Shown here: in pieces, positions 54,484-64,000 of the stretch
Numbering within the stretch: the first letter of the stretch is position 1
Layout: every line of letters begins with the position of its first letter
Source of the DNA: Isoperla grammatica
Taxonomy: Eukaryota > Arthropoda > Insecta > Plecoptera > Perlodidae
Assembly (NCBI GenBank): GCA_945910005.1
Contig: OX246741.1
Coordinates: forward strand, 36,794,776-36,858,775
Direction of reading: 5' to 3'
Length of the DNA: 64,000 nt
Notes under the pieces: generated by a model
Told to the model about the DNA's origin: nothing
The model's input: only the letters and a program-made list of their open reading frames with translations
Database searches by the model: none
Position numbers and translations under genes: made by a program

Positions 54484-55422
54484 ATGGCCATAGTACGCAA
54501 CGCTTTACAATTCAATGGTTTTTCTAACAGGTGTATTGCCAAAGCGTTCAGCCACGTTCCTGACCGCGATACGAAGAATGAGTCGGAAAAACCAGTCGCT
54601 ACGGCCATGCTGCCCTATGTCAAGGGCACCACTGACCGTATAGGGCGGTTGCTAAAAAAAGAGGGCATAAGAACTATTTTCAACACTGACAGAAAAATCA
54701 ACACGATGTTGAGAAAAGCCAAAGACCATATACCCTTGGAAACCCACGGAGTGTACGAGGTTCCGTGTGGGGGTTGCAATTCTACCTACGTAGGGCAGAC
54801 CGGGCGCAGAATATCGTCACGCCTTAGAGAACACAAACTAGCGGTCAACAAGGGAGACAAAGCCTCGGCGCTGGCACAGCACACACTGCGATCTAATCAC
54901 GTCATTGACTTCGACAACGCTAGGGTGTTGGCAGGCATCGAACGCTTTAACCCTAGAATCGTCAGAGAGGCGATTGAAATCGAGAAGAGACCCTACTGCA
55001 TGAATAAACAAAATGATATCCGCAGCCTCTCGGCTACATGGTCCCCGGTTTTAACCGCCTTACAAATCAAGGACATGGAAGAGGAACCTAACATCAGCGG
55101 TGAACACATGACAAGTGATAACAACTCGGACACGACGCACCGCTTGCCGCATAGGGATGAGACACTCGCTTCAAGGGCTCCGGGTGTCTCAAACCAGGGT
55201 GACAACAACAACGTCATCTCTCCTCCCTTGACCAGGAGCAGAGCAAGATTGTGCACGAGCAGTGCGCCACTGCAACTAGTTACCGCTTGCACCGCCAGGC
55301 AGTCTCCACCGAGCGCTGTGATCGGTGCGGTGCATGACGTGCACAAGGATTGCAACACTCCCGGTACAGTCGAGCCCAGGCGTTCGCGACGACAACACAC
55401 GCGACCCGGACCTGTCACCTGA
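54484..55422 (+). CDS. Penelope-like polyprotein C terminus with GIY-YIG endonuclease
   Basis: The frame from 54191 first encodes the reverse-transcriptase tail (EEKGKIAFLDVLIIKR and VYRKPTHTDR), is cut by a TAA at 54376-54378, and is open again to 55422. Counting from the ATG at 54484, the GIY-YIG core is GVY at 89-91 and YVGQTGR at 102-108, with CGGC just before and an H-x4-H-like pair after, matching the CCHH-type finger of Penelope endonucleases. The enzyme nicks DNA to prime element insertion. The C-terminal 150 residues are low-complexity and are also encoded in the inverse arm. The ATG is probably not a real start. Confidence 0.87.
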   Translation: MAIVRNALQFNGFSNRCIAKAFSHVPDRDTKNESEKPVATAMLPYVKGTTDRIGRLLKKEGIRTIFNTDRKINTMLRKAKDHIPLETHGVYEVPCGGCNSTYVGQTGRRISSRLREHKLAVNKGDKASALAQHTLRSNHVIDFDNARVLAGIERFNPRIVREAIEIEKRPYCMNKQNDIRSLSATWSPVLTALQIKDMEEEPNISGEHMTSDNNSDTTHRLPHRDETLASRAPGVSNQGDNNNVISPPLTRSRARLCTSSAPLQLVTACTARQSPPSAVIGAVHDVHKDCNTPGTVEPRRSRRQHTRPGPVT

Positions 55423-55524
55423 TGATGCCGCAACATTTGTCGGCGAAACGTTGTGAAAGAAGGTATGTGAAAAAACAACCTCCTCACAAAACGTGGACTA
55501 ATACCCAAAAACCCTCTCCAACAT
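54947..55524 (+). repeat. Penelope-like element, right arm of 578-bp inverted repeat
   Basis: This is the mate of 53613-54190. It spans the last third of the coding region and the 3' non-coding end, including a hammerhead-like CTGATGA...GAAAC segment at about 55419-55448. Confidence 0.9.
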
Positions 55525-55552
55525 CTCAGTTTGTCTACGAAAATTTACGTCT

Positions 55553-55555
<3 letters not shown>

Positions 55556-55613
<58 letters not shown>

Positions 55614-55614
55614 A
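55556..55614. repeat. (AT)n microsatellite
   Basis: More than 50 bp of AT dinucleotides lie between the first Penelope-like unit and a second one. A similar run precedes the first unit (53591-53612). This suggests that TA repeats are the target or boundary of these elements. Confidence 0.95.
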
Positions 55615-55628
55615 TATATATATAAAGT

Positions 55629-56160
55629 GAGGATACATTTTTCAGTGAAACCAATCCAAATTTTATTTATAATGATAATTCAACGTTTCAACGACTCAAG
55701 CGTCGTCTTTTTCAAGACATACAATTATAAAAAACAAATAATAAAAAACCACAACAACCAAAAAACACTTGCATATAAAATGGAAAACACTGCCTTCGGC
55801 TTGGAAACCGATTGTGGCTAACCTTAAAGTCCAGCAGGTGTTTCCAGCCATCAATCAGCCTGTTGCTCTCAATTCTCAGAGACAAAGAGTTCCAGCTGTG
55901 TCTCAGGGGGGACCCATAACCAGAAGCAAATTCAAAGAGCTTGCTAGAGCTACCCAATGATGTATCGCTGTGGCAGTGTTTTCCATTTTATATGCAAGTG
56001 TTTTTTGGTTGTTGTGGTTTTTTATTTATTTGTTTTTTTATAATTGTATGTCTTGAAAAAGACGACGCTAGAGTCGTTGAAACGTTGAATTATCATTTTA
56101 AAGAAAATTTGGATTGGTTTAACCAAAAAGTGTATCCTCACTTTACATATTGCTACCAAC
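55629..56160 (+). mobile_element. Second Penelope-like 3' remnant with inverted arms
   Basis: Arms of about 165-180 bp at 55629-55795 and 55973-56149 are inverse complements with some gaps. The 175-bp centre encodes on the plus strand a short tail ending GGPITRSKFKELARATQ and a stop, like the C-terminal tail of Penelope-like proteins (the first element has PPLTRSRAR). The right arm carries GACGAC-loop-GTCGTT followed by GAAACGTTG, similar to the 3' end of the first element. The sequence is distinct from the first element, so this is another family. An AT microsatellite follows (about 56167-56206). Confidence 0.65.
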
Positions 56161-56172
56161 AAAATCTAAAAA

Positions 56173-56206
<34 letters not shown>

Positions 56207-56211
<5 letters not shown>

Positions 56212-57734
56212 GTATACGTGCATAAAAATGTATACGTGCATAACAAACGCTCTTAGCACTTTACACACTCATGACACATAATAACTTGTCGACTGCGTAT
56301 GGAACAAGATTAGGTCAATACAGAGAAAGTGTTAATTCTGGTTTGCCTTGTCAATGAACCTGAATTATCCTGTGGCATTCTCCTGTTACCGTTGGGCTTC
56401 GTTACCACCGATAATACGCTTCTTAACCCTAGCCTCGTCCGAGTTAGATACTTGTAAGTTCTTACAAGGGGGTATTCGTTGTGTATTCACTCCAGGCTAG
56501 GGGGCCGAATCCCACATTATTACACACACCCTTAGGGACAGATTTTCAAAAATCCTTCCTTATAGGGTGGTTTTGTCATAATTTCTACGTACCTTCAAAA
56601 TTTTACGTTTCCAGGTGGAACGGTTTGAGCTGGACGTTGACGAGTCAGTCAGTCAGTCACTCACTCAGTCAATCAGTAAGGCACTTGCTTTTATATATAT
56701 ATATAGATACAATTTGCTTTTTTAATAAATCGTTTGTAATAGTTATTATAGGCTTAAATGTTGTTATTATCTTTATCGTCATTCCCATCGCCCGATTATT
56801 TTAATAAGTTGTCTTTCCTAGAATTGAAACGATCAAACATTTGAAGTTACGCAACAGGAAATTACCAACGTGCACTCCAGACTAGTGTAGAATATTAAAT
56901 AGTGTTTGCTCAGCTGGTGTTGATAAAACCAAACATGACCCCTCAAGTATGGGTCAACGGTTGCATCGAGATAAGCATTACGTCATGTTTCCTAGAAACG
57001 CGCGTATTGCATTCATTGACAATGGAATCACTTGCGCTAATGTTCCTGATTTTTCATCGTAACATTTACAGCCGTACAAACAAAACAAAATTTAAAAATA
57101 TATCACAATATTACAAAAAATAAAAATAAAATGTATCACTGCAAACAGAAACTGCATTGTTTTGAAATCAATATAAAATGTTTTATGATTACCAATTATA
57201 AATGAATCGTGAAGATTACCACAAAGATTCAAATATTTTCAAACGACAATCTGTAGATTAGGATCAGAGGACTTTATGAGACTCTATATTTAATGTACAT
57301 ATTCATAATATAATAACAGAAATAAATTAATAAATAAATAATAAATAGTTAATAATAAATGAATAGAGCAAATTATTGTTGCTGAATTAGCAGCATTGTA
57401 GAAAATTCTAGGTAAAAAAATAAAATAGTGACACAATCTGTATTTCGGTTTATGACTACCAGTCGAAGAAATTGCCCATCGAACGGAAACACGTCTGTGT
57501 GAACCAAACACAGAGACTACGACAAGACTTCCAGTAGTGGCGCAGCGCGGTGTCCCATATTTCTCTTTGTTTTAAAGCCACATAAAAGAGTCGACGGTAA
57601 AAACTTCACGACTAGCTCTCGCTAAGAGAATCACGAACCTCGACTGAGCGGAAACACGCGACACTATTAGACAATTGAATATTAAATTACCTGTTTGATA
57701 CCGTCACTGTCATTCCATTATGAGGACTTGTAAG
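56207..57734. other. AT-rich DNA without recognised gene
   Basis: I see no coding region. A degenerate (GTCA)n tract lies at about 56640-56675 next to TTTTATATATATATA, resembling the end of some unplaced repeat. Otherwise nothing is supportable. Confidence 0.4.
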
Positions 57735-57776
57735 ATGAGCGTGGCGAAGCGGAGTGAATCTCTCCATACAACTCGA
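57735..57776 (+). mobile_element. Helentron-like family 1, isolated 5' end
   Basis: GATGAGCGTGGCGAAGCGGA and the following 22 bases match the first 42 bases of the element copies at 759 and 2163, with one mismatch. It then breaks directly into a TTA microsatellite, at the position where the full copies carry their own microsatellite region. Confidence 0.7.
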
Positions 57777-58127
<351 letters not shown>

Positions 58128-58128
<1 letters not shown>

Positions 58129-58390
58129 AATGGACCGATAGGGGAGAGAAAACGTTGTTCCAAAAGGATTTATTTTTCTAAAACTGAAACAAAAGAACTA
58201 AATGCTGACGGAAAACAATTTTGAGGACGTTAATAATGTATGGCAGAGAAAACCAAAAATAACTAGGAAGAGCCTAATGGGCTTCTTCCTTCCGTCTAAA
58301 ATACTTACAAAATTGTTTATATTAGGGTTTGGGTGAGCAAACCCTACCGGTCAGTAACTGAAAATATATATGAGCTTCACTGGGATAGTG
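58128..58390. other. Unrecognised DNA
   Basis: No feature is recognised between the microsatellite and the 3' region of the Tx1-like LINE. Confidence 0.4.
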
Positions 58391-58503
58391 CTTGGCTAAA
58401 GAGGAGCTCTCCATCAAGGATGGAACAGAGCGCCTCTCTCTCGCACCACTTTGTCCTAAAGCTGTCAATCGTCCCGCGCGCGAGATGCCAAGCGTACTCC
58501 TTG

Positions 58504-58566
58504 AGGAGGCGGGACATCAGACGGGCCGTTAGGAGTCCTAACGGCCCGTCTGATGTACCGCCTCCT
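58504..58566. repeat. 63-bp palindrome in the LINE C-terminal region
   Basis: Arms of 31 bp pair around position 58535 (x with 117070 minus x), with one or two mismatches (GGGACATC against GATGTACC). It abuts a second palindrome. Confidence 0.9.
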
Positions 58567-58798
58567 GGCAGGGTGCTTGCTCCCTACGTGGTTGTCCTAA
58601 CTTAGGACAACCACGTAGGGAGCAGGCACCCTGCCATACTTGAAGTAGCATACTAGGAGAATGTCGACTGTGCTCTTGGCCAACACGAGAACATAGTTGG
58701 CCAGATCTATGTGTGGCATTGGAGACCTTATCGGGCCAGAACCTGACATAGAGATCTCTCAGAGACAGTCTAGGGCGTCCCAGTATGCCTCTGATCAA
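58538..58798 (-). pseudogene. Tx1-like LINE, C-terminal fragment beyond the gap
   Basis: The frame continues that of 58795-59118 (LADSLIRG joins ILGRPRLSLRDLYVRFW) if the gap and a 15-bp duplicated flank are ignored. After about 58735 the LINE-like frame is another one (HIDLANYVLVLAK), implying a frameshift. The end is disordered by two palindromes. Confidence 0.7.
58566..58636. repeat. 71-bp palindrome directly adjoining the previous one
   Basis: Arms of 35 bp pair around position 58601 (x with 117202 minus x), with one mismatch (GCTTGC against GCAGGC). On the minus strand its first arm continues LINE coding (GRVPAPYVVVL). Confidence 0.92.
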
Positions 58799-59118
58799 GG
58801 NNNNNNNNNNNNNNNNNNNNNNNNNNNNNNNNNNNNNNNNNNNNNNNNNNNNNNNNNNNNNNNNNNNNNNNNNNNNNNNNNNNNNNNNNNNNNNNNNNNN
58901 NNNNNNNNNNNNNNNNNNNNNNNNNNNNNNNNNNNNNNNNNNNNNNNNNNNNNNNNNNNNNNNNNNNNNNNNNNNNNNNNNNNNNNNNNNNNNNNNNNNN
59001 TGCCTCTGATCAAGGAGTCAGCCAACCGCCACATGGCTGTGGCCTGCCGACAGGAGACAAGCATATGCCAGGCTGTCCCCTCGACCTGGCACCATGGGCA
59101 CAGGCGGGAGGCGATCAA
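58795..59118 (-). pseudogene. Tx1-like LINE, Cys/His knuckle fragment
   Basis: It contains C-x2-C-x7-H-x4-C (CPWCQVEGTAWHMLVSC), the C-terminal zinc knuckle seen in L1/Tx1-group proteins. It is separated from the upstream frame only by a TGA at 59119-59121, and runs into the N gap. Confidence 0.8.
58801..59000. other. Assembly gap (200 N), probably false
   Basis: The 15-mer TGCCTCTGATCAAGG lies immediately before the gap (58786-58800) and immediately after it (59001-59015). Removing 200 N plus one 15-mer keeps the minus-strand LINE reading frame. Confidence 0.9.
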
Positions 59119-59877
59119 TCATGCGTGACACAAGAATATGGGATCGGCTAGACGGTTTTTTTTGAAACACCAAACCACATCGGAATCTAAGCCTAAGGAT
59201 GGTGGGCGAGCTAAGCCTTTCCAGTTGACCCGGTCATTGGACCAATGGCCCTCTGCCAAACCGTCCATACAGAGCCCCTTGACCATGATGTCGAGCAGGA
59301 TCGACCGCCTATTGGTCTCAGGAAGAAGGGGCACCCACTTGCCGGAAAGCGGGCGGCGGTAGAAAAGCGCCGGTGGCCAGGGTTCAGGACCCGGAATCTG
59401 CAATACCCCACGGAACAGGAGGCTGCAAAAGGCCCGGATCCTGTTTCCGTTGATTGTCAGAGCCCCCCGAGTGCGACCGAGTAGCCCATCAAAACCCTCC
59501 AGTTGGTCGACCCCCAGCCACTCGTCCCCAACAAGGAGGTCTCCCAACGTTGTGCATCCCAGTGAAGACCAGGTCGGAATAAACGGAGAGGTGGCTGTGG
59601 GGATAAGTGACGTCAGCGTTAGCGGTACGTCGCGCAAACCCCAGATGGTGGAGAGAAAATTTCTAGGCTTTATTTGCAGGGAGAACCAAGCCACCAGAAC
59701 CGTCCGGAGAGAGTCGGACGTGCTTTGGGCTGCTGGTCCACCGATTTGCGGATGAAACAATACCTGCCACCCAAGACAAAGACATCGGAACTTTCCGAAG
59801 AAGTGTCGGGTCATGGTGTGACAGGGATGGTCGTCCAAGTTCGATAAGTATCGGTGGGCATAGAGCACCCAAAACAT
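59119..59877 (-). pseudogene. Tx1-like LINE, connector region after the reverse transcriptase
   Basis: This 252-codon segment is in frame with the upstream fragment, separated by a TGA at 59941-59943 and a short open stretch (ELCAPLHLGGLGLVHL). It corresponds to the poorly conserved region between the polymerase and the zinc knuckle. No catalytic motif is expected here. Confidence 0.78.
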
Positions 59878-59940
59878 CGCTACCTTGGACGCAAGGTGAA
59901 CCAGACCGAGCCCACCCAGATGAAGAGGAGCGCAAAGTTC

Positions 59941-62034
59941 TCATAGGCGAGTCCAATGTCTCCTGCCCGCCCAAACGAAGTTGGCCAGTTCTCCCTGCAA
60001 CCGATTTATAAGAGCCAGGGGGGGAGGAATTATTTGGAATGTGTACCATAGCCTGGGGGCCAGGATCTGATTTGCCACCAGGACGCGGCCACGAAGCGAC
60101 ATTGCCGAAGACCTGAAACGCCACCTGTGAACTGCTGCCATGAACTTAGTGAGCAATTCCTCCAAGCTCCTGGCCACCACGCCGGACGTGTTTCCTAACA
60201 CGACTCCCAAAACTTTGGCGCCCTCGTTGGACCACGCAAAACCGAGCGGGGCGTCAAGCCGGCCGATCCAACTGCCCGCCCACAGTCCCGTGGACTTCTC
60301 GGCATTTAGCTTCGCTCCGGACTGTGCAGAGTAGACATCGTACACTTCTCGGAGGCGATCGAAATCTTGGTTGTTGGCAATGAATGCCGAGAAGTCGTCG
60401 GCATAGCCGGCTACCACGAGCCTGCGTTCGGGCAGACCTGGCAGAGAGAAACCCTCGAGTGTTGTTCTGCACAGACGGAGAAACGGCTCACCTGTCAAGA
60501 AGAAGAGTAACCCAGACAGCGGGTAACCCTGTCGGATGCCACGGCCAAACACAAAGGGTGCCGTGAGGCAGCACCCCACCCGTACATGACACGTGGCCCC
60601 GGCGTACAGCGTTCGCAGGGCACTCACGAAAGACTCTCCGAACCCGTAAGTGCGAAGAAGGTGGAAGAGATAGTCGTGGTTGACCCTGTCCAACGCACCC
60701 TGCTGATCGAGGGACAGCACTGCCAGGGGCACTCCTTCACTGTTGGCATACTCCAGGACGTCTCGGTGCAGGTGGACACTACCAAAGATAGTTCTCCCGG
60801 GAATGCAATATCCCTGGTCAGGATGGACCAGGCAGCTGACTACCTCGCTAAGACGCATCGCCAGAGCGCGGGCTAGGATTTTAATATCCACGGTGAGGAG
60901 GCAGATGGGACGCCAGTTCTTGATTTCCATCCTGTCTCCCGATTTAGGCAAAAGGGTCAGAATGGATTTTTGAGCGGACTTAGGGAGAAACCCATCCACT
61001 AGAGAGCACTCCGGCACGGACTTGAAAGGGTCAGACAGCTCATTCCAGAAGAACGAGTAGAACTCGGGAGTGAGACCGTCTATGCCTGGGGCCTTACCCT
61101 TGTTCAGGGAGCCCAGCGCCTCTGAGAGTTCTTGGTGAGTGAAGGGCCGATCCAGACTTTCGCGTTGGAAGCGAGAGAGAGTTGGCAGCAACTCGTACAA
61201 AGGCAAAGCTCCATCGATGGCCACGGGCATGGCACTATAGACCTCCTGGATATGTTGCTTTGCTGCCGTGCAGAGAGATGAGCCGTCGGAGACGATACGT
61301 CCCTCGAACCGCAGCTGTTTAAGAGGCTGGAAAGTTGGTGCCATGTCCCGTGCCAAATTCGGAGCTGCAAGACTGTCTATGGCAAGCAGTTGTTCGTAAC
61401 GCGAGTGTGCCAACAGTCTCTCGCTTCGTCGTGTGTAGGCCTCGCGAACTTGCTCGTTAGCACGGGCTAGATTGGCCGTGGTGTGTCCCCCAAGCAAGCG
61501 GCTAGACACGATCTGGTTGACTCGCCGCTCCAGACGAATGTACGTTTTGTCGTTGAGCTGTCGGCGTAGTCGAACGAACCTGATAGTCGTGGTACTAATC
61601 TCCTGTTTGAGGGCATCCCACCAGTGGTGGAGGGAAGCGTACATGTGGCGTCGTGCCTCGAAGGAGGTTAAGAGCTCTCGAACGCAATCCCGGGAGAAAG
61701 GGTCGTCGAGGAGTGAGTTGTCAAAACGCCAATATGGAGAGGCAAACTTTGGTGTGCGTAGAGACAAGGTTGTGAGCAAAGCCAGGTGATCGGAAAACGA
61801 GGGCAGAACCCGCACTCCGGTCACCGTGGTCGTCACGTCGGGAGTAGCATAAAAACGATCAATGCGTGATGCGCTGTGAAAAGGGGCGTTGCCGATGAAG
61901 GTGAAGCCTGGGTCGACGGGATAAAACTCCCGCCACAAATCGGAGAGATCTGCTGCAGTGACCGTGTTGCGGAGCTGGTTAACGAGCCGTGGATACCGCT
62001 CGTTGCCGCTAGATCTGTCGATGTTGGGATTCAA
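59941..62034 (-). pseudogene. Tx1-like LINE endonuclease C terminus and reverse transcriptase
   Basis: Residues 1-100 are the end of an APE-type endonuclease (SRIDRFYAT, then the SDHLALL motif holding the catalytic His). Just upstream a GGDFN box can be read in the same frame without an ATG. The reverse transcriptase follows: GKAPGIDGLTPEF, NWRPICLL, LSLDQQGALDRVNH, RQGYPLSG and catalytic YADD. The protein would copy LINE RNA at a nicked target. The catalytic aspartates are retained. It is interrupted by TGA at 59941 and by a frameshift at its 5' side. Confidence 0.87.
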
Positions 62035-62303
62035 CGTGCAGTTGAAATCCCCCCCGACAACGACCTGGCCTCTGCTCCAGCAGCACCACGCACGTCTCGA
62101 ATGTGTCGCTCGAGTAGCCCTAACACATCGAGGGCTATGTGTTGGTCGTGAGGTAAGTACACGCAGATTACGTGTAGAGACCGTTTTGTGGCGGGAATAT
62201 CCAAGAGTAGTTCTTGAAGATAACCGGGACAGAGAATATTATATTGTGTGCACGGAACACAATGGGGGACGACTTTCGAAGTCCGATCATGGTGCCAGTA
62301 CAC
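62031..62303 (-). pseudogene. Tx1-like LINE endonuclease, upstream fragment in another frame
   Basis: The segment ATKRSLHVICVYLPHDQ followed by a helix-rich stretch corresponds to the middle of an APE endonuclease just before the GDFN box. It is two bases out of frame with the downstream ORF. Similarity fades by about 62340, which I take as the 5' truncation point. Confidence 0.6.
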
Positions 62304-62340
62304 ACTTGAACTGGGGAGTTGAAATAAAATGTGTATTTAA

Positions 62341-64000
62341 AGTGTATTCCAACGAATGAATTCACTGACGTAGCCGCATTTCCCCTCCGACCCCGCCAAG
62401 GGTCTTCTCCCACTACTCGGCCGCGCGGCGAGTTCGAGGGACTGACCGTAAATTATTCCTGTCAAGATGCCCTCTATTCAGTCTCTATTGATACAGTTAA
62501 TCGCTTCAGTAACAAATGCAAAATCTACAGATTCAATATTTCTTAACTTTTAACCAATTATTTGGATTCTTGAATAAAAATCAACACGTTTTTATGTTTG
62601 AAACGTCCCAATAGACCGACTACATCACAAGAAGATAATACTGACACTTCAATACGGTATGAATAACTTCTTCAGACGACGTAACCGATTAATCACAACA
62701 CATACGTTAATTGGATGTGGAAAGTGGCATAATAGGCATAATAATAGGCATAATATGGGCATAATAGGCCTATAGATGGAAGATGATCCAAGTTATAATA
62801 CGTAAATTATGATGATCATTCTTTCAAAGTCGAAAACGGCGAACCATCGGTAAATCCCAAATCGCACGTGCGGAATAAGCGGGTCAGTCACCTCTAACTG
62901 ACCAACCCTTCCTTACACAATTGTCACATCACCGTTACTCATTAACGCATTCTTTTGTCACTCGTCCTACCCCTTAGTATATTTTGAAAGAAAGTTGAAT
63001 GTCCCGCGATACACCTGTAAGTGACTTGGCGACATCGAAAAATGACATCTGGCAGGGAAACAACATCTTCAATGCTCTTTTGTTAAATAATTGCCTTTTG
63101 TGCGAAAGATTAGTCGACGGTTTCGTGTCTTCGACGTGAGACGACGGATTTAATGTTTATTGTACAACTAAATTATAATAATCTACTCGTGCGTGGGTGT
63201 GTATCAGCAGAGTGCATAAGACTGAGGTCCGTACGAATTCAGAGTCGATAATTAATTGCATTAGAACTCAACACTATTTGCTAGGGTTTTTTTGTATGGA
63301 AAATATCACGTATAAAATAATTAGCAACAGTTTATACAGATTTCCAATGGGGTAGGGGTCGACTATGAACACTTGTATTCACACTATATGGCTCATAAAG
63401 TGAAAACAAGTTTATATTTTAGTGTGCGAATGCCTTCGTGCATGATCTGTGAATTGTTATGTATACCAAGTTTAGTTATTTATTTAGGCCTATTTGTTTA
63501 TTGCATAACATCAACTCTCAACATGTACAGAACCCACAAATGACGAATAATACAATCATGGTTTAATTAAGCACTGAAGATAAATATAAACAAATGAACA
63601 AATGAGTGATAAAAACATATAACAAACACCATGACGGAAACTGTCAGTCAATAAAAAAATGAGTTAAAACTTTACACATGTCGCAGAATTTCCTGTTTTA
63701 AATAATAAAACAAAATAAATAAAATAAAAATAAATTTGTATTTATAATTTACAATAATTTATAATAACATAGTAATGCATTTGTATAGTGACTGAGAGTA
63801 TACGGCAGAGTAGTGACAGTTTCTTCTTTATGAAGCTGTTGGCCTATTAGGACGATCCAAACATGGAAACGTATTGGTTTTTATTCAAGAATCCAAATAA
63901 CGCGTTAAAACTTACGAAATAATGAATCTGTGGATTTTGTATGTGTGACTACAGTATGAATAGAGGACATTTACAACAGGACAGGACAGGTATAATTTAC
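62341..64000. other. AT-rich DNA without recognised gene
   Basis: I see no coding region, RNA gene or transposon end. A short degenerate GGCATAATA repeat lies at about 62730-62775. Confidence 0.4.

Larger units (their letters stand above)
54191..55524 (+). mobile_element. Penelope-like retroelement, 5' truncated
   Basis: The forward unit begins at 54191 within the reverse-transcriptase C-terminal (thumb) region and continues through the linker, GIY-YIG endonuclease, C-terminal tail and 3' non-coding end. Together with the inverse arm at 53613-54190 it forms a hairpin-like unit between TA microsatellites. The upstream catalytic part of the reverse transcriptase is absent. Confidence 0.9.
58391..62340 (-). 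mobile_element. Tx1-like (L1-group) LINE, 5' truncated and decayed
   Basis: On the minus strand the order is endonuclease remnant, reverse transcriptase, and a long C-terminal region with a Cys/His knuckle. Tx1-clade affinity comes from boxes such as LPKSGDRMEIKNWRPI, ILARALAMRL and RQGYPLSGLLF. At least two frameshifts (near 62,060 and 58,735), two in-frame stops (59941-59943, 59119-59121) and internal palindromes show it is inactive. The ends are approximate. No poly(A) or target duplication is evident. Confidence 0.85.

Noticed and set aside
54993..55508. Minus-strand 171-codon frame duplicated at 53629-54144
   Set aside because: It is antisense to the Penelope C-terminal tail. The duplication is explained by the inverted arms.

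Overview
The window is a transposon- and satellite-dominated stretch of an animal nuclear genome, most likely an invertebrate. The evidence is: an exon-intron gene for a pancreatic-type lipase with GT/AG splice sites; tRNA-derived SINEs; several eukaryotic retroelement classes (CR1/L2-like, R1-like and Tx1-like LINEs, BEL/Pao LTR elements, Penelope-like elements); Helitron-type elements; and a hAT MITE. There are two 200-N assembly gaps. I cannot name the species or phylum from sequence alone.

Layout. 1-11.2 kb: several copies of one Helentron-like non-autonomous element. Two tandem copies (758-3208) recur in inverse orientation at 8118-11174, with a complete CR1/L2-like LINE (ORF 3668-6847) in the loop and a 598-bp hAT MITE in the right arm only. 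11.2-12.9 kb: sparse DNA with a foldback element and a THAP-like zinc-finger fragment. 12.9-30.4 kb: a GC-rich 79-bp minisatellite, about 10.9 kb in total and roughly 140 units, each normally carrying the palindrome TGACGTCA. It is split by a 6.6-kb R1-clade LINE (15657-22235, minus strand) flanked by a 14-bp target-site duplication. 31.7-33.4 kb: three exons of a minus-strand secreted lipase gene, the only recognisable host gene. 33.4-39.7 kb: a second Helentron-like family, foldback elements, two SINEs, 55-bp and about 145-bp tandem repeats, and a gap.

39.7-53.6 kb: two nested BEL/Pao retrotransposons. A nearly intact inner copy (40761-47257; 493-bp LTRs, GTGTT duplication) sits in the gag of a decayed outer copy (39712 to about 53573), which was also hit by a 160-bp-period repeat and a MITE. 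53.6-56.2 kb: two Penelope-like tails flanked by inverted copies of their own 3' ends; the first encodes a GIY-YIG endonuclease. 57.7-58.1 kb: a 350-bp TTA microsatellite beside a Helentron 5' end. 58.4-62.3 kb: a decayed Tx1-like LINE (minus strand) containing back-to-back palindromes and a gap that is probably false. 62.3-64 kb: AT-rich DNA with no recognised feature.

There is no pathway or operon. The content is layered insertions around one lipase gene, and target-site duplications and interrupted frames allow several insertions to be ordered. The observations I rate highest are the near-perfect inverted repeat bounded exactly by transposon ends, the CRE-bearing minisatellite and its R1-like insertion, the 98-bp retrocopy that split the R1-like ORF2, the nested BEL elements, and the palindromes beside a false gap.
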